A stretch of 64,000 nt of DNA, from positions 7,383,501-7,447,500 of the forward strand of contig NZ_CP108356.1 in assembly GCF_036237315.1 (NCBI RefSeq), written 5' to 3'. The position numbers and the translations under genes were made by a program. This DNA is from Streptomyces sp. NBC_01351 (GTDB taxonomy: Bacteria > Actinomycetota > Actinomycetes > Streptomycetales > Streptomycetaceae). Every line of letters starts with the position of its first letter. Within the stretch, counting starts at the first letter, position 1. The notes under the pieces were generated by a model, which had not been told where the DNA came from, searched no databases, and saw only the letters and a list, made by a program, of their open reading frames with translations. Of this stretch, positions 8,696 to 16,949 are shown piece after piece.

Positions 8696-8779
8696 AGAGC
8701 AGTGCTCTCGCTTGAGAACAGTGTGCACGGATCGCCGCTCCAAAACAAGAGCGGTGCTCTCTGAATAGAGCGGCGCTCC
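8696..8779. promoter_or_regulatory. three matching palindromic operators in a divergent promoter
   Basis: Three copies of a 13-base palindrome lie between the reductase gene (start 8671, minus) and the TetR gene (start 8803, plus): AGAGCAGTGCTCT at 8696-8708, AGAGCGGTGCTCT at 8748-8760 and AGAGCGGCGCTCC at 8767-8779. A weaker relative, GAGAACAGTGTGCAC, is at about 8714-8728. The placement next to a TetR gene and the exact half-site repetition (AGAGC/GCTCT) make these strong candidates for that regulator's binding sites. Confidence 0.75.
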
Positions 8780-8802
8780 GGGTTTGTGGCAGACTGGCCC
8801 CT

Positions 8803-9501
8803 ATGAACACCGTGCGAGGGGCAAGGGAACGAGCCCGTATCGAGGTCACCGCCGCCATCAAGGACGAGGCGCGGCGCAGGCTCGCCGACGAGGGCGCCGC
8901 GAAACTGTCGCTGCGCGCCGTAGCGCGCGAGCTGGGCATGGTCTCCTCCGCCCTCTACCGCTACTTCCCCAGCCGTGACGAGCTGCTCACCGCGCTCATC
9001 ATCGACGCGTACGACAGCCTCGGCGCCGCCGCCGAGCAGGCCGACGCCCGGGCCCTCGCCGCCGGGGCTCCGCCCCGCGCCCGCTGGATCGCGGTCTGCG
9101 AGGCCGTCCGGGCCTGGGCGTTGGAGCACCCGCACGAGTACGCGCTCGTCTACGGCTCGCCCGTGCCCGGCTACAGCGCCCCCGTCGACACCGTCGGTCC
9201 CGCCTCCCGCGTCGGGAACGCCCTCATCGGGATCCTCCGTGCCGGCTACGAGGGCCGCGGCCTCGCGCTGCCGCCGCTGCCCGCCGCCCTGCGGGCCGAG
9301 GCCGACCGGATGACCGCGGACTTCGCCGAAGGGCTGCCCCCGGAGGTCACGGCCGCCCTGGTCGCCGCCTGGGCGCAGCTGGCCGGGCTCGTCTCCTTCG
9401 AGCTGTTCGGCCAGTTCAACCGGGTCGTCGAGGACCGGGCCGCCTTCTTCACGCACGCCGCGGGTCAGCTGGCGCAGGGGGTCGGGCTGCCCGCCGTATG
9501 A
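8803..9501 (+). CDS. TetR/AcrR-family regulator (WHG-type C-terminal domain)
   Basis: 232 residues from ATG 8803. The N-terminal HTH reads LSLRAVARELGMVSSALYRY followed by FPSRDELLTALI, the standard TetR DNA-binding region at residues ~36-66. The C-terminal part (WIAVCEAVRAWALEHPHEYALVYG) matches the WHG-type ligand domain found in many actinobacterial TetR proteins. No good Shine-Dalgarno is seen upstream. It should repress the divergent deazaflavin-type reductase and itself through the palindromes at 8696-8779; the inducer is unknown. A hairpin follows its stop. Confidence 0.94.
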   Translation: MNTVRGARERARIEVTAAIKDEARRRLADEGAAKLSLRAVARELGMVSSALYRYFPSRDELLTALIIDAYDSLGAAAEQADARALAAGAPPRARWIAVCEAVRAWALEHPHEYALVYGSPVPGYSAPVDTVGPASRVGNALIGILRAGYEGRGLALPPLPAALRAEADRMTADFAEGLPPEVTAALVAAWAQLAGLVSFELFGQFNRVVEDRAAFFTHAAGQLAQGVGLPAV

Positions 9502-9505
9502 CGGG

Positions 9506-9528
9506 GCGGGCGGTGCGCATCCGCCCGC
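9506..9528 (+). terminator. hairpin terminator after TetR gene
   Basis: Perfect 8-base inverted repeat GCGGGCGG (9506-9513) and CCGCCCGC (9521-9528) around a 7-base loop, starting 5 bases after the TetR stop and followed by TCGCTCTTCTGTTCC, which is T-rich for this genome. Confidence 0.65.
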
Positions 9529-9637
9529 TCGCTCTTCTGTTCCTCGTATGAATGAGGGCCGTTCCGGCGTGCAGGAGGGGCCGCCCGGCTAGTGTTCCTC
9601 GGGCCGCCCACCCCTTGCCGCCGCCGGAGGAACGTTC

Positions 9638-10591
9638 ATGCCCCGCGCCGTGAAGGCCCTCTACGCCATCCTCGTCACCGTCTTACTCGCCGCGCCGGCG
9701 CCGGCCGTCACCGCGTCGGCGCGCGACGCGCCCCCGACCGCACTCGCCCCGGAGCCGATCCTCGCGCCCCGGATATCCAGCGTACGTGGCCTGGAAATCG
9801 GCGTCCCGGCCTACGTGTGGGCGGACGACCCCGTCCTCACCGACCTCGCCGCCACCCGCCCGGCTCCCTCGGTGGTCGTGCTCAACCCGGGCAACGGCGA
9901 CTCACCGTTCGACGCCCCCTGGCAGGCCCGCGCCGACGCCCTGCGCCGCGCCACCACCGCCACCGGCGAGAAGACCAAGGTGCTCGGTTACGTCCACACC
10001 GACCACGGCAACCGCGACATCGCCGCGGTCAAGGCCTCCGTGGACAACTACCTCCGGCCCGCCGACGGCGGCGACGGCCGCCTCCACGTCGACGGCATCT
10101 TCTTCGACGTGGTCAGCCGCGACTGCGGCCCGGGCAACGCCACCCGCGACCACTACACGGAGCTGCGCCGCTACGTGCAGGCCGTCATGGACGAGGTCGA
10201 TCCGGCCGTCCCCGACCTCGTCGTGAACAACCCCGGCACCCCCATCGCCGATTGCTACCTGGAGCCGGGCCGCCGGACCGCGGACGTCTTCGTCACGTAC
10301 GAGGACACCTACGCGGCGTACGCCGGCGGCGGCTGGCTCGGCGGGAACGTCTTCGACCCCGTGGGCGGCTACCGCTCCGGCGAGGAACTCGACCCGAGCG
10401 GCACGGCGTTCTGGCACCTCGTCCACGCGGTCCCCGACGCCGCCGCGATGCGGACCACCCTGCGGACGGCCTTCACCCGGGGCGCGGGCTACGCCTACGC
10501 GACCAGCCGGACCATGCCCAACCCCTGGGACGCCGCCCCGAGCTGGCCGTACCGCGCCCAGACCGCGTACGCGGCCACCCTCGGGGAGTGA
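9638..10591 (+). CDS. secreted spherulation-specific family 4 protein
   Basis: 317 residues from ATG 9638 with GGAGGA 6 bases upstream. A signal peptide is clear: KALYAILVTVLLAAPAPAVT then an Ala-rich cleavage region near residue 30. The body has the features of the spherulin-4 family (TIM-barrel, glycoside-hydrolase-like): GVPAYVWADDP, VVVLNPGNGDS, VLGYVHTDHGNR, HVDGIFFDVVSRDCG, VVNNPGT, VFVTYEDTYAAY and FWHLVHAVPD. The family is related to endo-alpha-galactosaminidase-type barrels, but activity of members like this one is not firmly known. Probably exported. No operon partner. Confidence 0.88.
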   Translation: MPRAVKALYAILVTVLLAAPAPAVTASARDAPPTALAPEPILAPRISSVRGLEIGVPAYVWADDPVLTDLAATRPAPSVVVLNPGNGDSPFDAPWQARADALRRATTATGEKTKVLGYVHTDHGNRDIAAVKASVDNYLRPADGGDGRLHVDGIFFDVVSRDCGPGNATRDHYTELRRYVQAVMDEVDPAVPDLVVNNPGTPIADCYLEPGRRTADVFVTYEDTYAAYAGGGWLGGNVFDPVGGYRSGEELDPSGTAFWHLVHAVPDAAAMRTTLRTAFTRGAGYAYATSRTMPNPWDAAPSWPYRAQTAYAATLGE

Positions 10592-10643
10592 GCGGGGGCC
10601 GGCGCCGGGGCGGCCGGTCGGCGGCGCGTCGGAGGGGTCGGCC

Positions 10644-10898
10644 CTACCGCCTGCCGTCGTCCTCCGGGCCGCCGGTGAACCGCCACAGGACGTGGGCGAC
10701 CCGGGCCAGGAACACCGCCGCCGCCACGCACCCGCCCGCCACCGCCAGGACGTGGTCCGCCTCCGGGGACAGGGAGAACGCCAGGGAGGGCCCGTACACC
10801 GCCCCGAACGCAAACGCCGCGGCGAAGCCCGCGCTGACCAACGCGTAGCCGATCTCGATCGTGATCGCGTCCTGGTCCGCCCGCGTCCGTCGCCCCAT
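10644..10898 (-). CDS. small two-helix membrane protein
   Basis: 84 residues from ATG 10898. After the head MGRRTRADQDAITIEIGYAL there are two hydrophobic segments, about 14-38 and 46-66, and a charged tail (GGPEDDGRR). I associate this pattern (RDAITIEIGYAL plus two helices) with a Streptomyces-specific DUF6332-like family, but that is from memory. A longer version starting at 10949 adds unlikely sequence. Function unknown. Convergent with the spherulin-4 gene. Confidence 0.65.
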   Translation of the reverse strand: MGRRTRADQDAITIEIGYALVSAGFAAAFAFGAVYGPSLAFSLSPEADHVLAVAGGCVAAAVFLARVAHVLWRFTGGPEDDGRR

Positions 10899-10964
10899 GT
10901 GAGCAGTGTCGCCGCGCGCACTGCCCGTCACAAGGGTGCCGCGACGCAAGCGGCCCCCGACACG

Positions 10965-11003
10965 GATTCCGGCGGCTCAGATTCCGGCGGCTCAGATTCC
11001 GGC
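10965..11003. repeat. 15-bp tandem repeat carrying the stop codon
   Basis: GATTCCGGCGGCTCA occurs at 10965-10979 and again at 10980-10994, with a partial third copy (GATTCCGGC) at 10995-11003. The last copy contains the C-terminal codons and stop of the minus-strand mycothiol-type gene, so the gene end has been duplicated in tandem downstream of its own stop. Confidence 0.8.
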
Positions 11004-11735
11004 CGTCGCCTTCCACAGCCGGGCCAGCGACAGGTCGCCGGTCACGCCCGGGCCCGCCAGCGGGACACGGTTCCAGAGGGCCGAGTACAGCCAGGCCGCC
11101 TCGCCCATCAGCTCGCAGTCGGCCGCGTCCTCCGTCGTACCGCGCACCGTTCGCGCCGGCTCCGGGGACAGGTGGACCGTCCAGGACGCGCCCGTATCGG
11201 CCGCCCGGATCCGCAGCACCTTGGGCTCCGGCGTACGGACCCGGCTGCGCGGGCGGGCGTGGAAGCCGGTCAGCAGCTCGTCCACCCCGTCCTCCGCGAA
11301 CCGCGCCTCCACCGGCGAGTACGCCACGCCCAGCGCGGCCTCCGCGTCCAGCCGGTGCACCGAGGTCTCGTGGGCCTGGCGCCGCGCCCAGAAGGCCAGC
11401 GGCGACGGCGGGGCCGTCGGGAGGAAGGTCCAGCACTGGACGTCGGCCGGAGCCTCGGTCAGGGTACGGACCAACTCCGCGTGGCCTTCCCGGAACCAGG
11501 CCAGCAGCTCGCCGCCGGCCAGCTCGGGCGCGTCCGGGAACCCGACCGGCTCCAGGTGTCCCTCCCCGACGTATCCGGCGGCCCAGCGGTGCACGGAGCC
11601 CGTGTGCCGCAGCAGGTCGGTCACGTGCCACCCCGGACACGTGGGCACCGCGGCGTCCGTACCGGCCCGTTCGGCCAGATCGGCGAGCAGCTCGCCCTCC
11701 CGGGCAACCGTCTTCACGTATTCGTTGATCTCCAT
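10992..11735 (-). CDS. maleylpyruvate isomerase family mycothiol-dependent enzyme
   Basis: 247 residues from ATG 11735. The N-terminal DinB-like four-helix domain carries the metal-site segments seen in the family: TCPGWHVTDLLRHTGSVHRW (His ~37 and ~44) and FWARRQAHETSVHRLDAE (residues ~136-152, His-Glu-x-x-x-His). The C-terminal half (VLRIRAADTGASWTVHLSPE) is the second domain common to these actinobacterial proteins. The family uses mycothiol as cofactor for isomerisation or conjugation; the substrate is not evident. Divergent from the AlkB-like gene by only 36 bases. Confidence 0.9.
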   Translation of the reverse strand: MEINEYVKTVAREGELLADLAERAGTDAAVPTCPGWHVTDLLRHTGSVHRWAAGYVGEGHLEPVGFPDAPELAGGELLAWFREGHAELVRTLTEAPADVQCWTFLPTAPPSPLAFWARRQAHETSVHRLDAEAALGVAYSPVEARFAEDGVDELLTGFHARPRSRVRTPEPKVLRIRAADTGASWTVHLSPEPARTVRGTTEDAADCELMGEAAWLYSALWNRVPLAGPGVTGDLSLARLWKATAGI

Positions 11736-11771
11736 ACGGGGAGTCTCGCAGCCGAAGCCGACAATGGAGAG

Positions 11772-12437
11772 ATGGACGGGGAACTCTTCCCGCGCGAGCG
11801 TGCCGTGATCGCTCCCGGCGCCGTGCACGTGCCGGACTGGCTCGGGGCCGGGCGTCAGCGCGAGCTGCTGGACGCCTGCCGCGAGTGGGCCCGCCCGCCG
11901 GCGGGCCTGCGCACCGTACGCACCCCTGGGGGAGGGGTGATGACCGCCCGGCAGGTGTGCCTGGGGCTGCACTGGTACCCGTACGCGTACGCGCCCACCG
12001 CCGTCGACGGGGACGGGGCGCCCGTCAAACCCATGCCGCGATGGCTCGCCGAGCTGGGGCGGAAGGCGGTGGCCGACGCCTACGGCCGGGTACCGGACCG
12101 CGAGGTTGAGTACGACATCGCGCTCGTCAACTTCTACGAGGGCGACTCCCGCATGGGCATGCACCGCGACGCCGAGGAGAAGTCCGGGGCCCCGGTCGTC
12201 TCGCTGAGCCTCGGCGACAGCTGTGTCTTCCGCTTCGGCAACACGACCTCGCGCGGCCGCCCGTACCGGGACGTCGAACTGCGCAGCGGGGATCTCTTCG
12301 TCTTCGGGGATTCGAGCCGTCTGGCCTACCACGGCGTGCCGAAGGTCCTGCCGGGCACGGGCCCGCAAGGGCTCGGCCTCACCGGGCGGCTGAACATCAC
12401 CCTCCGGGTCGGCGGCCTCGGCCCTGACCGGGCATAG
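11772..12437 (+). CDS. AlkB-like 2-oxoglutarate/Fe(II) dioxygenase
   Basis: 221 residues from ATG 11772, with GGAGAG directly upstream. Iron ligands appear as MGMHRDAEE (His-x-Asp, residues ~135-143) and LAYHGVPK (distal His ~190); the 2-oxoglutarate-binding part GRLNITLR follows. VNFYEGDSRMGMHRD and VVSLSLGDSCVFRFG are typical of the AlkB family, which removes alkyl lesions from DNA or RNA bases by oxidative dealkylation. Length fits bacterial AlkB. Probably a nucleic-acid repair enzyme; a tRNA or other substrate cannot be excluded. symbol alkB is withheld because paralogues are common. Confidence 0.92.
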   Translation: MDGELFPRERAVIAPGAVHVPDWLGAGRQRELLDACREWARPPAGLRTVRTPGGGVMTARQVCLGLHWYPYAYAPTAVDGDGAPVKPMPRWLAELGRKAVADAYGRVPDREVEYDIALVNFYEGDSRMGMHRDAEEKSGAPVVSLSLGDSCVFRFGNTTSRGRPYRDVELRSGDLFVFGDSSRLAYHGVPKVLPGTGPQGLGLTGRLNITLRVGGLGPDRA

Positions 12438-12479
12438 GGGCGGCGTCCGGCGCCCTCCGATCATGCGAGGATCGATGCC

Positions 12480-13733
12480 ATGAACGGCAACGGGGCCCCG
12501 CCGCGGGGTGGGGATACGACCACGGCGTCCACGTATGCATCGCGGACCAAGCTGGAGCGCGGCCGCGGGGCGCTGGGCCCGGCGTTGGAGCTCGTCCACA
12601 CCGGTCGCGCCCCGACGCGCGCCGTGCTGACCGCCGAGCTCGGGGTCACCCGGGCCACCGCCGGGGCCGTCGCCGCCGAACTGGAGGCGCTCGGGCTGAT
12701 CCGCGTCGACTCCCGCCCCGGTGGCGCGGGCGGCACCCAGGGCCGGCCCTCGCACCGCCTGTCGGTCGCCGAGAACGGTCCCGTCGCGCTCGCCGCCCAG
12801 GTGCACCCCGACGGCTTCCGCGCCGCCCTGGTCGGCCTCGGCGGCCGGATCGTGGCCACCGCCCCCGGCAAGATCACCGTCTCCGCCGACCCGGCGCAGG
12901 TGCTCGGCGCGGTCGTCGACGCGGGCGCGCGGCTGCTGGAGGAGAGCGGGCGGCGCTGCGTCGGAGCCGGGCTCGCGGTGCCCTCGGCCGTCGCGGAGCC
13001 CGAGGGCACGGCGCTGAACCCGCTGCACCTGGCCTGGCCGCCCGGTTCTCCCGTACGGACCATCTTCGAGCAGTGCGTGAAGGCGGCCGGCATCGACGGC
13101 CCGGCCCTGACCGGCAACGACGTCAACCTGGCGGCACTGGCCGAACACCGGCACGGCGCGGGGCGCAGCGCGCAGCACCTGCTGTGCGTGGCCACCGGGC
13201 ACCGCGGGGTCGGCGGCGCGCTGGTGCTGGACGGCCGCCTGCACAGCGGAAGCTCCGGCCTGGCCCTGGAGGTCGGCCACCTCACGGTGAACCCCGAAGG
13301 GCGGGCCTGCCACTGCGGCGGCCGCGGCTGCCTGGACGTGGAGGCCGACCCGCTGGCCTTCCTCACCGCGGCGGGCCGCACGCCCGGCCCGGAGGTCTCG
13401 CTGCTCCAGCAGGCCCGCGACCTGCTGCGCGACGAGCCGGCGGAGCCGTCGGTCCGCGCGGCCACCGAGGAGCTGATCGACCGGCTCGGGCTCGGCCTCG
13501 CGGGCCTGGTCAACATCCTCAACCCGGACCGCATCATCCTCGGCGGCCTGCACCGGGAACTCCTCCACGCCGACCCGGAGCGCCTGCGCGCGGTGGTGGC
13601 CGACCGCAGCCTGTGGGGCCGCAGCGGGGGAGTCCCGATCCTGCCGTGCACCCTCGACCACAACAGCCTGGTCGGCGCGGCGGAACTGGCGTGGCAGCCG
13701 GTACTGGACGATCCACTGGGCGCCCTCGCGTAG
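12480..13733 (+). CDS. ROK-family protein (sugar-responsive repressor or kinase)
   Basis: 417 residues from ATG 12480. A winged-HTH-like N-terminus (LELVHTGRAPTRAVLTAELG, VTRATAGAVAAELEALGLI) precedes the ROK fold. Diagnostic pieces are GLAVPSAV, TGNDVNLAALAEHRHGAGRS, GLALEVGHLTVNPEG and the zinc-binding CHCGGRGCLD at about 279-288, followed by VNILNPDRIILGG. With an HTH present it is most likely a transcriptional repressor of the NagC/XylR group. In the ATP-binding/sugar region the Asp of the usual ENDVN motif is kept (GNDVNLAAL). No sugar operon is adjacent, so the ligand is unknown. Confidence 0.92.
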   Translation: MNGNGAPPRGGDTTTASTYASRTKLERGRGALGPALELVHTGRAPTRAVLTAELGVTRATAGAVAAELEALGLIRVDSRPGGAGGTQGRPSHRLSVAENGPVALAAQVHPDGFRAALVGLGGRIVATAPGKITVSADPAQVLGAVVDAGARLLEESGRRCVGAGLAVPSAVAEPEGTALNPLHLAWPPGSPVRTIFEQCVKAAGIDGPALTGNDVNLAALAEHRHGAGRSAQHLLCVATGHRGVGGALVLDGRLHSGSSGLALEVGHLTVNPEGRACHCGGRGCLDVEADPLAFLTAAGRTPGPEVSLLQQARDLLRDEPAEPSVRAATEELIDRLGLGLAGLVNILNPDRIILGGLHRELLHADPERLRAVVADRSLWGRSGGVPILPCTLDHNSLVGAAELAWQPVLDDPLGALA

Positions 13734-13755
13734 GGGCGGGACCCGGGAGGCAGGT

Positions 13756-14015
13756 GTGAGGATGGGGCAATGCGCGCTTCGCACGATCCCGTCCTCCCCC
13801 CTCACGCCCGCCTCTCTCGCTGCCTGGCGTGAGGAGGTCTCGGCGACCCTGCCCGCCGTGACCCGCGGATTCGAGGAGAAGCACGGTGGCGCTCCCGGGG
13901 TGCTTCTGACGAAGTCGGCTTCGAACGGATCACGAACGGCCTCGCCGAGTTTCTCGACCTCCTGCGCCGCTCGGTCCACCGCTTCGACCGGACCGGAGAG
14001 CCCGGCTTCGTGTAG
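13756..14015 (+). pseudogene. possible frameshifted gene remnant
   Basis: Two adjoining reading frames look protein-like but are not continuous. In frame with 13756 the segment TPASLAAWREEVSATLPAVT then RGFEEKHGGAPGVLLT is plausible up to about 13908; then plausible sequence continues one frame over as DEVGFERITNGLAEFLDLLR then RSVHRFDRTGEPGFV, ending with TAG at 14013-14015. Together they would be a protein of roughly 85 residues interrupted by a frameshift. No family recognised. It could also be a chance pairing of frames; the rest of the 353-base gap (13734-14086) holds nothing else I can support. Confidence 0.3.
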
Positions 14016-14086
14016 GACCGGCGGCGCCCGGCGGCTTCGGCCGGCCGAACGGTCCGGGGCCGAGTGCGGGGGAGAGCGGCGGGGGG

Positions 14087-14629
14087 TCAGCCGGGGCCCG
14101 GGGTGATCGAGGCCGCTACCGGCAGCGCCGGTGGGACGGCTCTGGGGTCGATGCCTGGGGATGCCTCTCGCGCGGGCTCTCGTACGGGCAAGGACTTGAG
14201 CTGGAGCGGCTGCGACGGGGGCTGTGGGGTGGGGGCCGCCCGGAGGGAGAACCAGACCGCCTTGCCCGGGGCGTCGGGGCGGTGACGCGCCCCCCATGCC
14301 TCGCTGACCGCCTCCACGAGCGCGAGCCCGCGACCGCAGGTCGCCAGCTCCTGCGGCGTCTGGGGCACCGGGAGCCGCGGATCGCTGTCGATGACCGAGA
14401 CGGTGAGGCGCCCGAGGCGGAGTTCGATCTCCACCGTGCAGGTCTTGTCCGGCTGCGCGTGGCGGTGGACGTTGCTCAGCAGTTCCGTCACGCCGAGCGC
14501 AGCCCGGTCTATGAGCGGATCGAGCTGCCAGTGGCGCAGCTGCGCGGAGACGATCCTGCGGATTTGGCCGATCCGCGACGGCAAGGCCTGCAGTTCGACG
14601 ACGCAGTGCCTGCGGGAATGACTGATCAC
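14087..14629 (-). CDS. anti-sigma-factor-type ATP-binding protein (HATPase_c_2)
   Basis: 180 residues from GTG 14629 with GGAG about 8 bases upstream. It has the GHKL ATPase motifs of the RsbW/SpoIIAB-like family: ALGVTELLSNVHRHAQPDKT (N box with Asn, residues ~45-64), VSVIDSDPRLPVP (G1 box, Asp) and TCGRGLALVEAVSEAWG (G2). The last ~50 residues are a Pro-rich tail with no fold apparent. Streptomyces has many such proteins, which bind sigma factors or anti-anti-sigma factors, or work with SpoIIE phosphatases. No partner gene is adjacent, so its target is unknown. Confidence 0.9.
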   Translation of the reverse strand: MISHSRRHCVVELQALPSRIGQIRRIVSAQLRHWQLDPLIDRAALGVTELLSNVHRHAQPDKTCTVEIELRLGRLTVSVIDSDPRLPVPQTPQELATCGRGLALVEAVSEAWGARHRPDAPGKAVWFSLRAAPTPQPPSQPLQLKSLPVREPAREASPGIDPRAVPPALPVAASITPGPG

Positions 14630-14830
14630 GGCTGCGACTCCCCGACATGAGTGTTACGGGTGCTGCACCCTCGGTAATGCTCCACCAGGGTCACCCAAGG
14701 TGCGCCACAGTGCAACCGAACGCGTCCGAAAGCGATCCGCATGGAAACCCAAAGCGACTGTTTGTGCAGGTGAGAGAGGTACATTGCGAAAGCAGGGGGC
14801 GAGGAACACACGCACGAAGGAGCACGGCGC

Positions 14831-16012
14831 ATGAGCACCACCGGCACAACCGGCGCGGCCGACACGACTGCCACGACCGCCACGAGCGGCGCGACCGTCA
14901 CGACCATCACCACCGTCGACGTGGACCGCAGCGACGCGGAGTACCGCGCGTGGCTGAAGGAAGCCGTTCGCAAGGTCCAGGCGGACGCCAACCGTTCGGC
15001 GGACACGCACCTGCTGCGCTTCCCGCTCCCCGAGGCGTGGGGCATCGACCTCTACCTCAAGGACGAGTCCACGCACCCCACCGGCTCGCTCAAGCACCGC
15101 CTGGCGCGCTCGCTGTTCCTCTACGCCCTCTGCAACGGCTGGATCCGACCCGGCCGCCCGGTCATCGAGGCCTCCTCGGGCTCCACCGCCGTCTCCGAGG
15201 CGTACTTCGCGAAGCTGATCGGCGTCCCGTTCATCGCGGTCATGCCGAGGACCACCAGCCCGGAGAAGTGCCGACTCATCGAATTCCACGGCGGCGAATG
15301 CCACTTCGTGGACGACTCGATGAAGATGTACGAGGAGTCGGCGGAGCTCGCGGCCAGTACGGGCGGCCACTACATGGACCAGTTCACGTACGCGGAGCGG
15401 GCCACCGACTGGCGCGGCAACAACAACATCGCAGAATCGATTTACCAGCAGCTGCGCCTGGAGCGCTTCCCCGAACCGGCCTGGATCGTCGCGACCGCCG
15501 GCACCGGCGGCACCTCCGCGACCATCGCGCGCTACGTGCACTACATGCAGCACGACACCCGGATCTGCGTCCCGGACCCGGAGAACTCCTGCTTCTTCGA
15601 CGGCTGGACGAACAACGACCCGGACGCGAGCAGTGACTGCGGCTCGCGCATCGAGGGCATCGGTCGGCCCCGGATGGAGCCGAGCTTCGTACCGGGCGCC
15701 ATCGACCGGATGATGAAGGTCCCGGACGCGGCGAGCGTCGCCGCGTGCCGCGCGCTGGAGCAGGCGATCGGCCGCAAGGCGGGCGGCTCCACCGGAACCG
15801 GCCTGTGGAGCGCCCTGAAGATCGTCTCCGAGATGGTGGCCGAGGGCCGCACGGGCAGCGTCGTCACCCTGCTCTGCGACTCGGGCGACCGCTACCTGGA
15901 CAAGTACTACTCCGACCAGTGGCTGACCGGGCAGGGGCTCGACCTGGCCCCGTACGCGAAGACCATCGACACGCTCCTGACGACGGGGGTCTGGCGCGAG
16001 CCGGCCGGCTGA
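14831..16012 (+). CDS. PLP-dependent cysteine synthase-like protein (Cds1-type L-cysteine desulfhydrase)
   Basis: 393 residues from ATG 14831, AAGGAG 9 bases upstream. The first ~30 residues are a Thr/Ala-rich extension. The PLP lysine lies in [11 protein letters not shown] (Lys88), followed by [20 protein letters not shown] (the SSGSTA loop that contacts the cofactor), the phosphate-binding loop [15 protein letters not shown] and a C-terminal [13 protein letters not shown]. This fits the cysteine synthase superfamily and in particular the mycobacterial Rv3684/Cds1 group, reported as L-cysteine desulfhydrase (releasing H2S, pyruvate and ammonia). Activity here is inferred from that resemblance. 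Single-gene unit in a 200-base leader with unusually many A and T bases. Confidence 0.88.
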   Translation: MSTTGTTGAADTTATTATSGATVTTITTVDVDRSDAEYRAWLKEAVRKVQADANRSADTHLLRFPLPEAWGIDLYLKDESTHPTGSLKHRLARSLFLYALCNGWIRPGRPVIEASSGSTAVSEAYFAKLIGVPFIAVMPRTTSPEKCRLIEFHGGECHFVDDSMKMYEESAELAASTGGHYMDQFTYAERATDWRGNNNIAESIYQQLRLERFPEPAWIVATAGTGGTSATIARYVHYMQHDTRICVPDPENSCFFDGWTNNDPDASSDCGSRIEGIGRPRMEPSFVPGAIDRMMKVPDAASVAACRALEQAIGRKAGGSTGTGLWSALKIVSEMVAEGRTGSVVTLLCDSGDRYLDKYYSDQWLTGQGLDLAPYAKTIDTLLTTGVWREPAG

Positions 16013-16115
16013 CGGTCTGTCCGCTCCTGCTCCCGCCCGTGGGTGTTCGCGGTGACGGCCGTGGCGTGACGGTGACAGACTGGTGACGAAATCTCCCTGC
16101 TCCCAAGGGGGTTGA

Positions 16116-16949
16116 GTGGCTACGCTCGGCGAACTCGGCAGCACGGCGGCGATCGGGGGAGCCATGGCGGGCATCGGGTACAACAGGCCGGAGCGGGACG
16201 CTCGGACGCGGGCCCAGACCGGTCGTGTGGCGGGGCGTGGGGCCGGCGGGGGAGAGGTCGGCGGCGAGGTGGGTGGTGTGCGGGCGGCCGCCCTCGAGTG
16301 CCCGAGCTGTCATCGGTCCGACCAGGTTCGGGCCGTCCCCGCCGTGTGCCTGAGCGGGCACCGCCGGTTCGGCGTGGTCGGCTCCGGGGGCGACGAGCAG
16401 CGTACGGAGACCCGCGAGGTCGTCCCGCACCTGGCCGACGCGCTGGCCCCGATCCCGCCCGCGCCGGTGACCGGGGGCCGGACCGCCCTGGGTGTGCTGC
16501 TCGTCCTGGTGGCGATCGGTACGTTCATCGGCGGCGCGGCGGGCGGGAAGTGGTTCGCCGACGCGCCGAAGAGCGCGCCCGAGGCGCAGTGGGCCGGCGG
16601 GGGAGCGCACAGCTGGGAGACCCGGCCCGACGCCGGGGCCGAGCTCCTCTTCCTCGGCTGGATCTCCGCGTTCGCCCTGGTGGGGGCGGTGCTGTTGATC
16701 CGCTCGACCGTACGGATCCGGCGCGCGTTCCAGGCGCGGATCGCGGCCGGGCAGGAGGCGGCCGAGGAGGTCTGGGCCCGGGGCTGGTGCTGCGAGCGGT
16801 GCGCGGCCGTGCACTTCGCCGGAGGTCCGGCGATGAGCCTGCAGGAGTTCCGGACGCAGGTCTGGGACGCGGGCGGCTACGGGGACCTGGCCCGCGTCTA
16901 CCGGGTGACCGGCCGGGCGCGGGAGGTGGATCCGGCTCCCGGCTACTGA
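16116..16949 (+). CDS. hypothetical membrane protein with zinc-ribbon-like ends
   Basis: 277 residues from GTG 16116 with AAGGGGG 6 bases upstream. A Gly/Arg-rich head (to ~60) leads to CPSCHRSDQVRAVPAVCLSG, resembling half a zinc ribbon, and the C-terminal part has CCERCAAVHFAGG, a second CxxC. Between them lie two hydrophobic helices (TALGVLLVLVAIGTFIGGAA, about 122-142, and ELLFLGWISAFALVGAVLLI, about 171-190). The pattern suggests a membrane protein with cytoplasmic metal-binding knuckles. No family recognised. The stop overlaps the convergent SRPBCC gene by 7 bases. Confidence 0.8.
   Translation: MATLGELGSTAAIGGAMAGIGYNRPERDARTRAQTGRVAGRGAGGGEVGGEVGGVRAAALECPSCHRSDQVRAVPAVCLSGHRRFGVVGSGGDEQRTETREVVPHLADALAPIPPAPVTGGRTALGVLLVLVAIGTFIGGAAGGKWFADAPKSAPEAQWAGGGAHSWETRPDAGAELLFLGWISAFALVGAVLLIRSTVRIRRAFQARIAAGQEAAEEVWARGWCCERCAAVHFAGGPAMSLQEFRTQVWDAGGYGDLARVYRVTGRAREVDPAPGY

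Noticed and set aside
10992-14648. 1218-codon minus-strand open frame
   Set aside because: It only exists because stops are rare at this GC content; the real genes inside (the mycothiol-type enzyme on minus; AlkB-like and ROK on plus) have recognisable domains.
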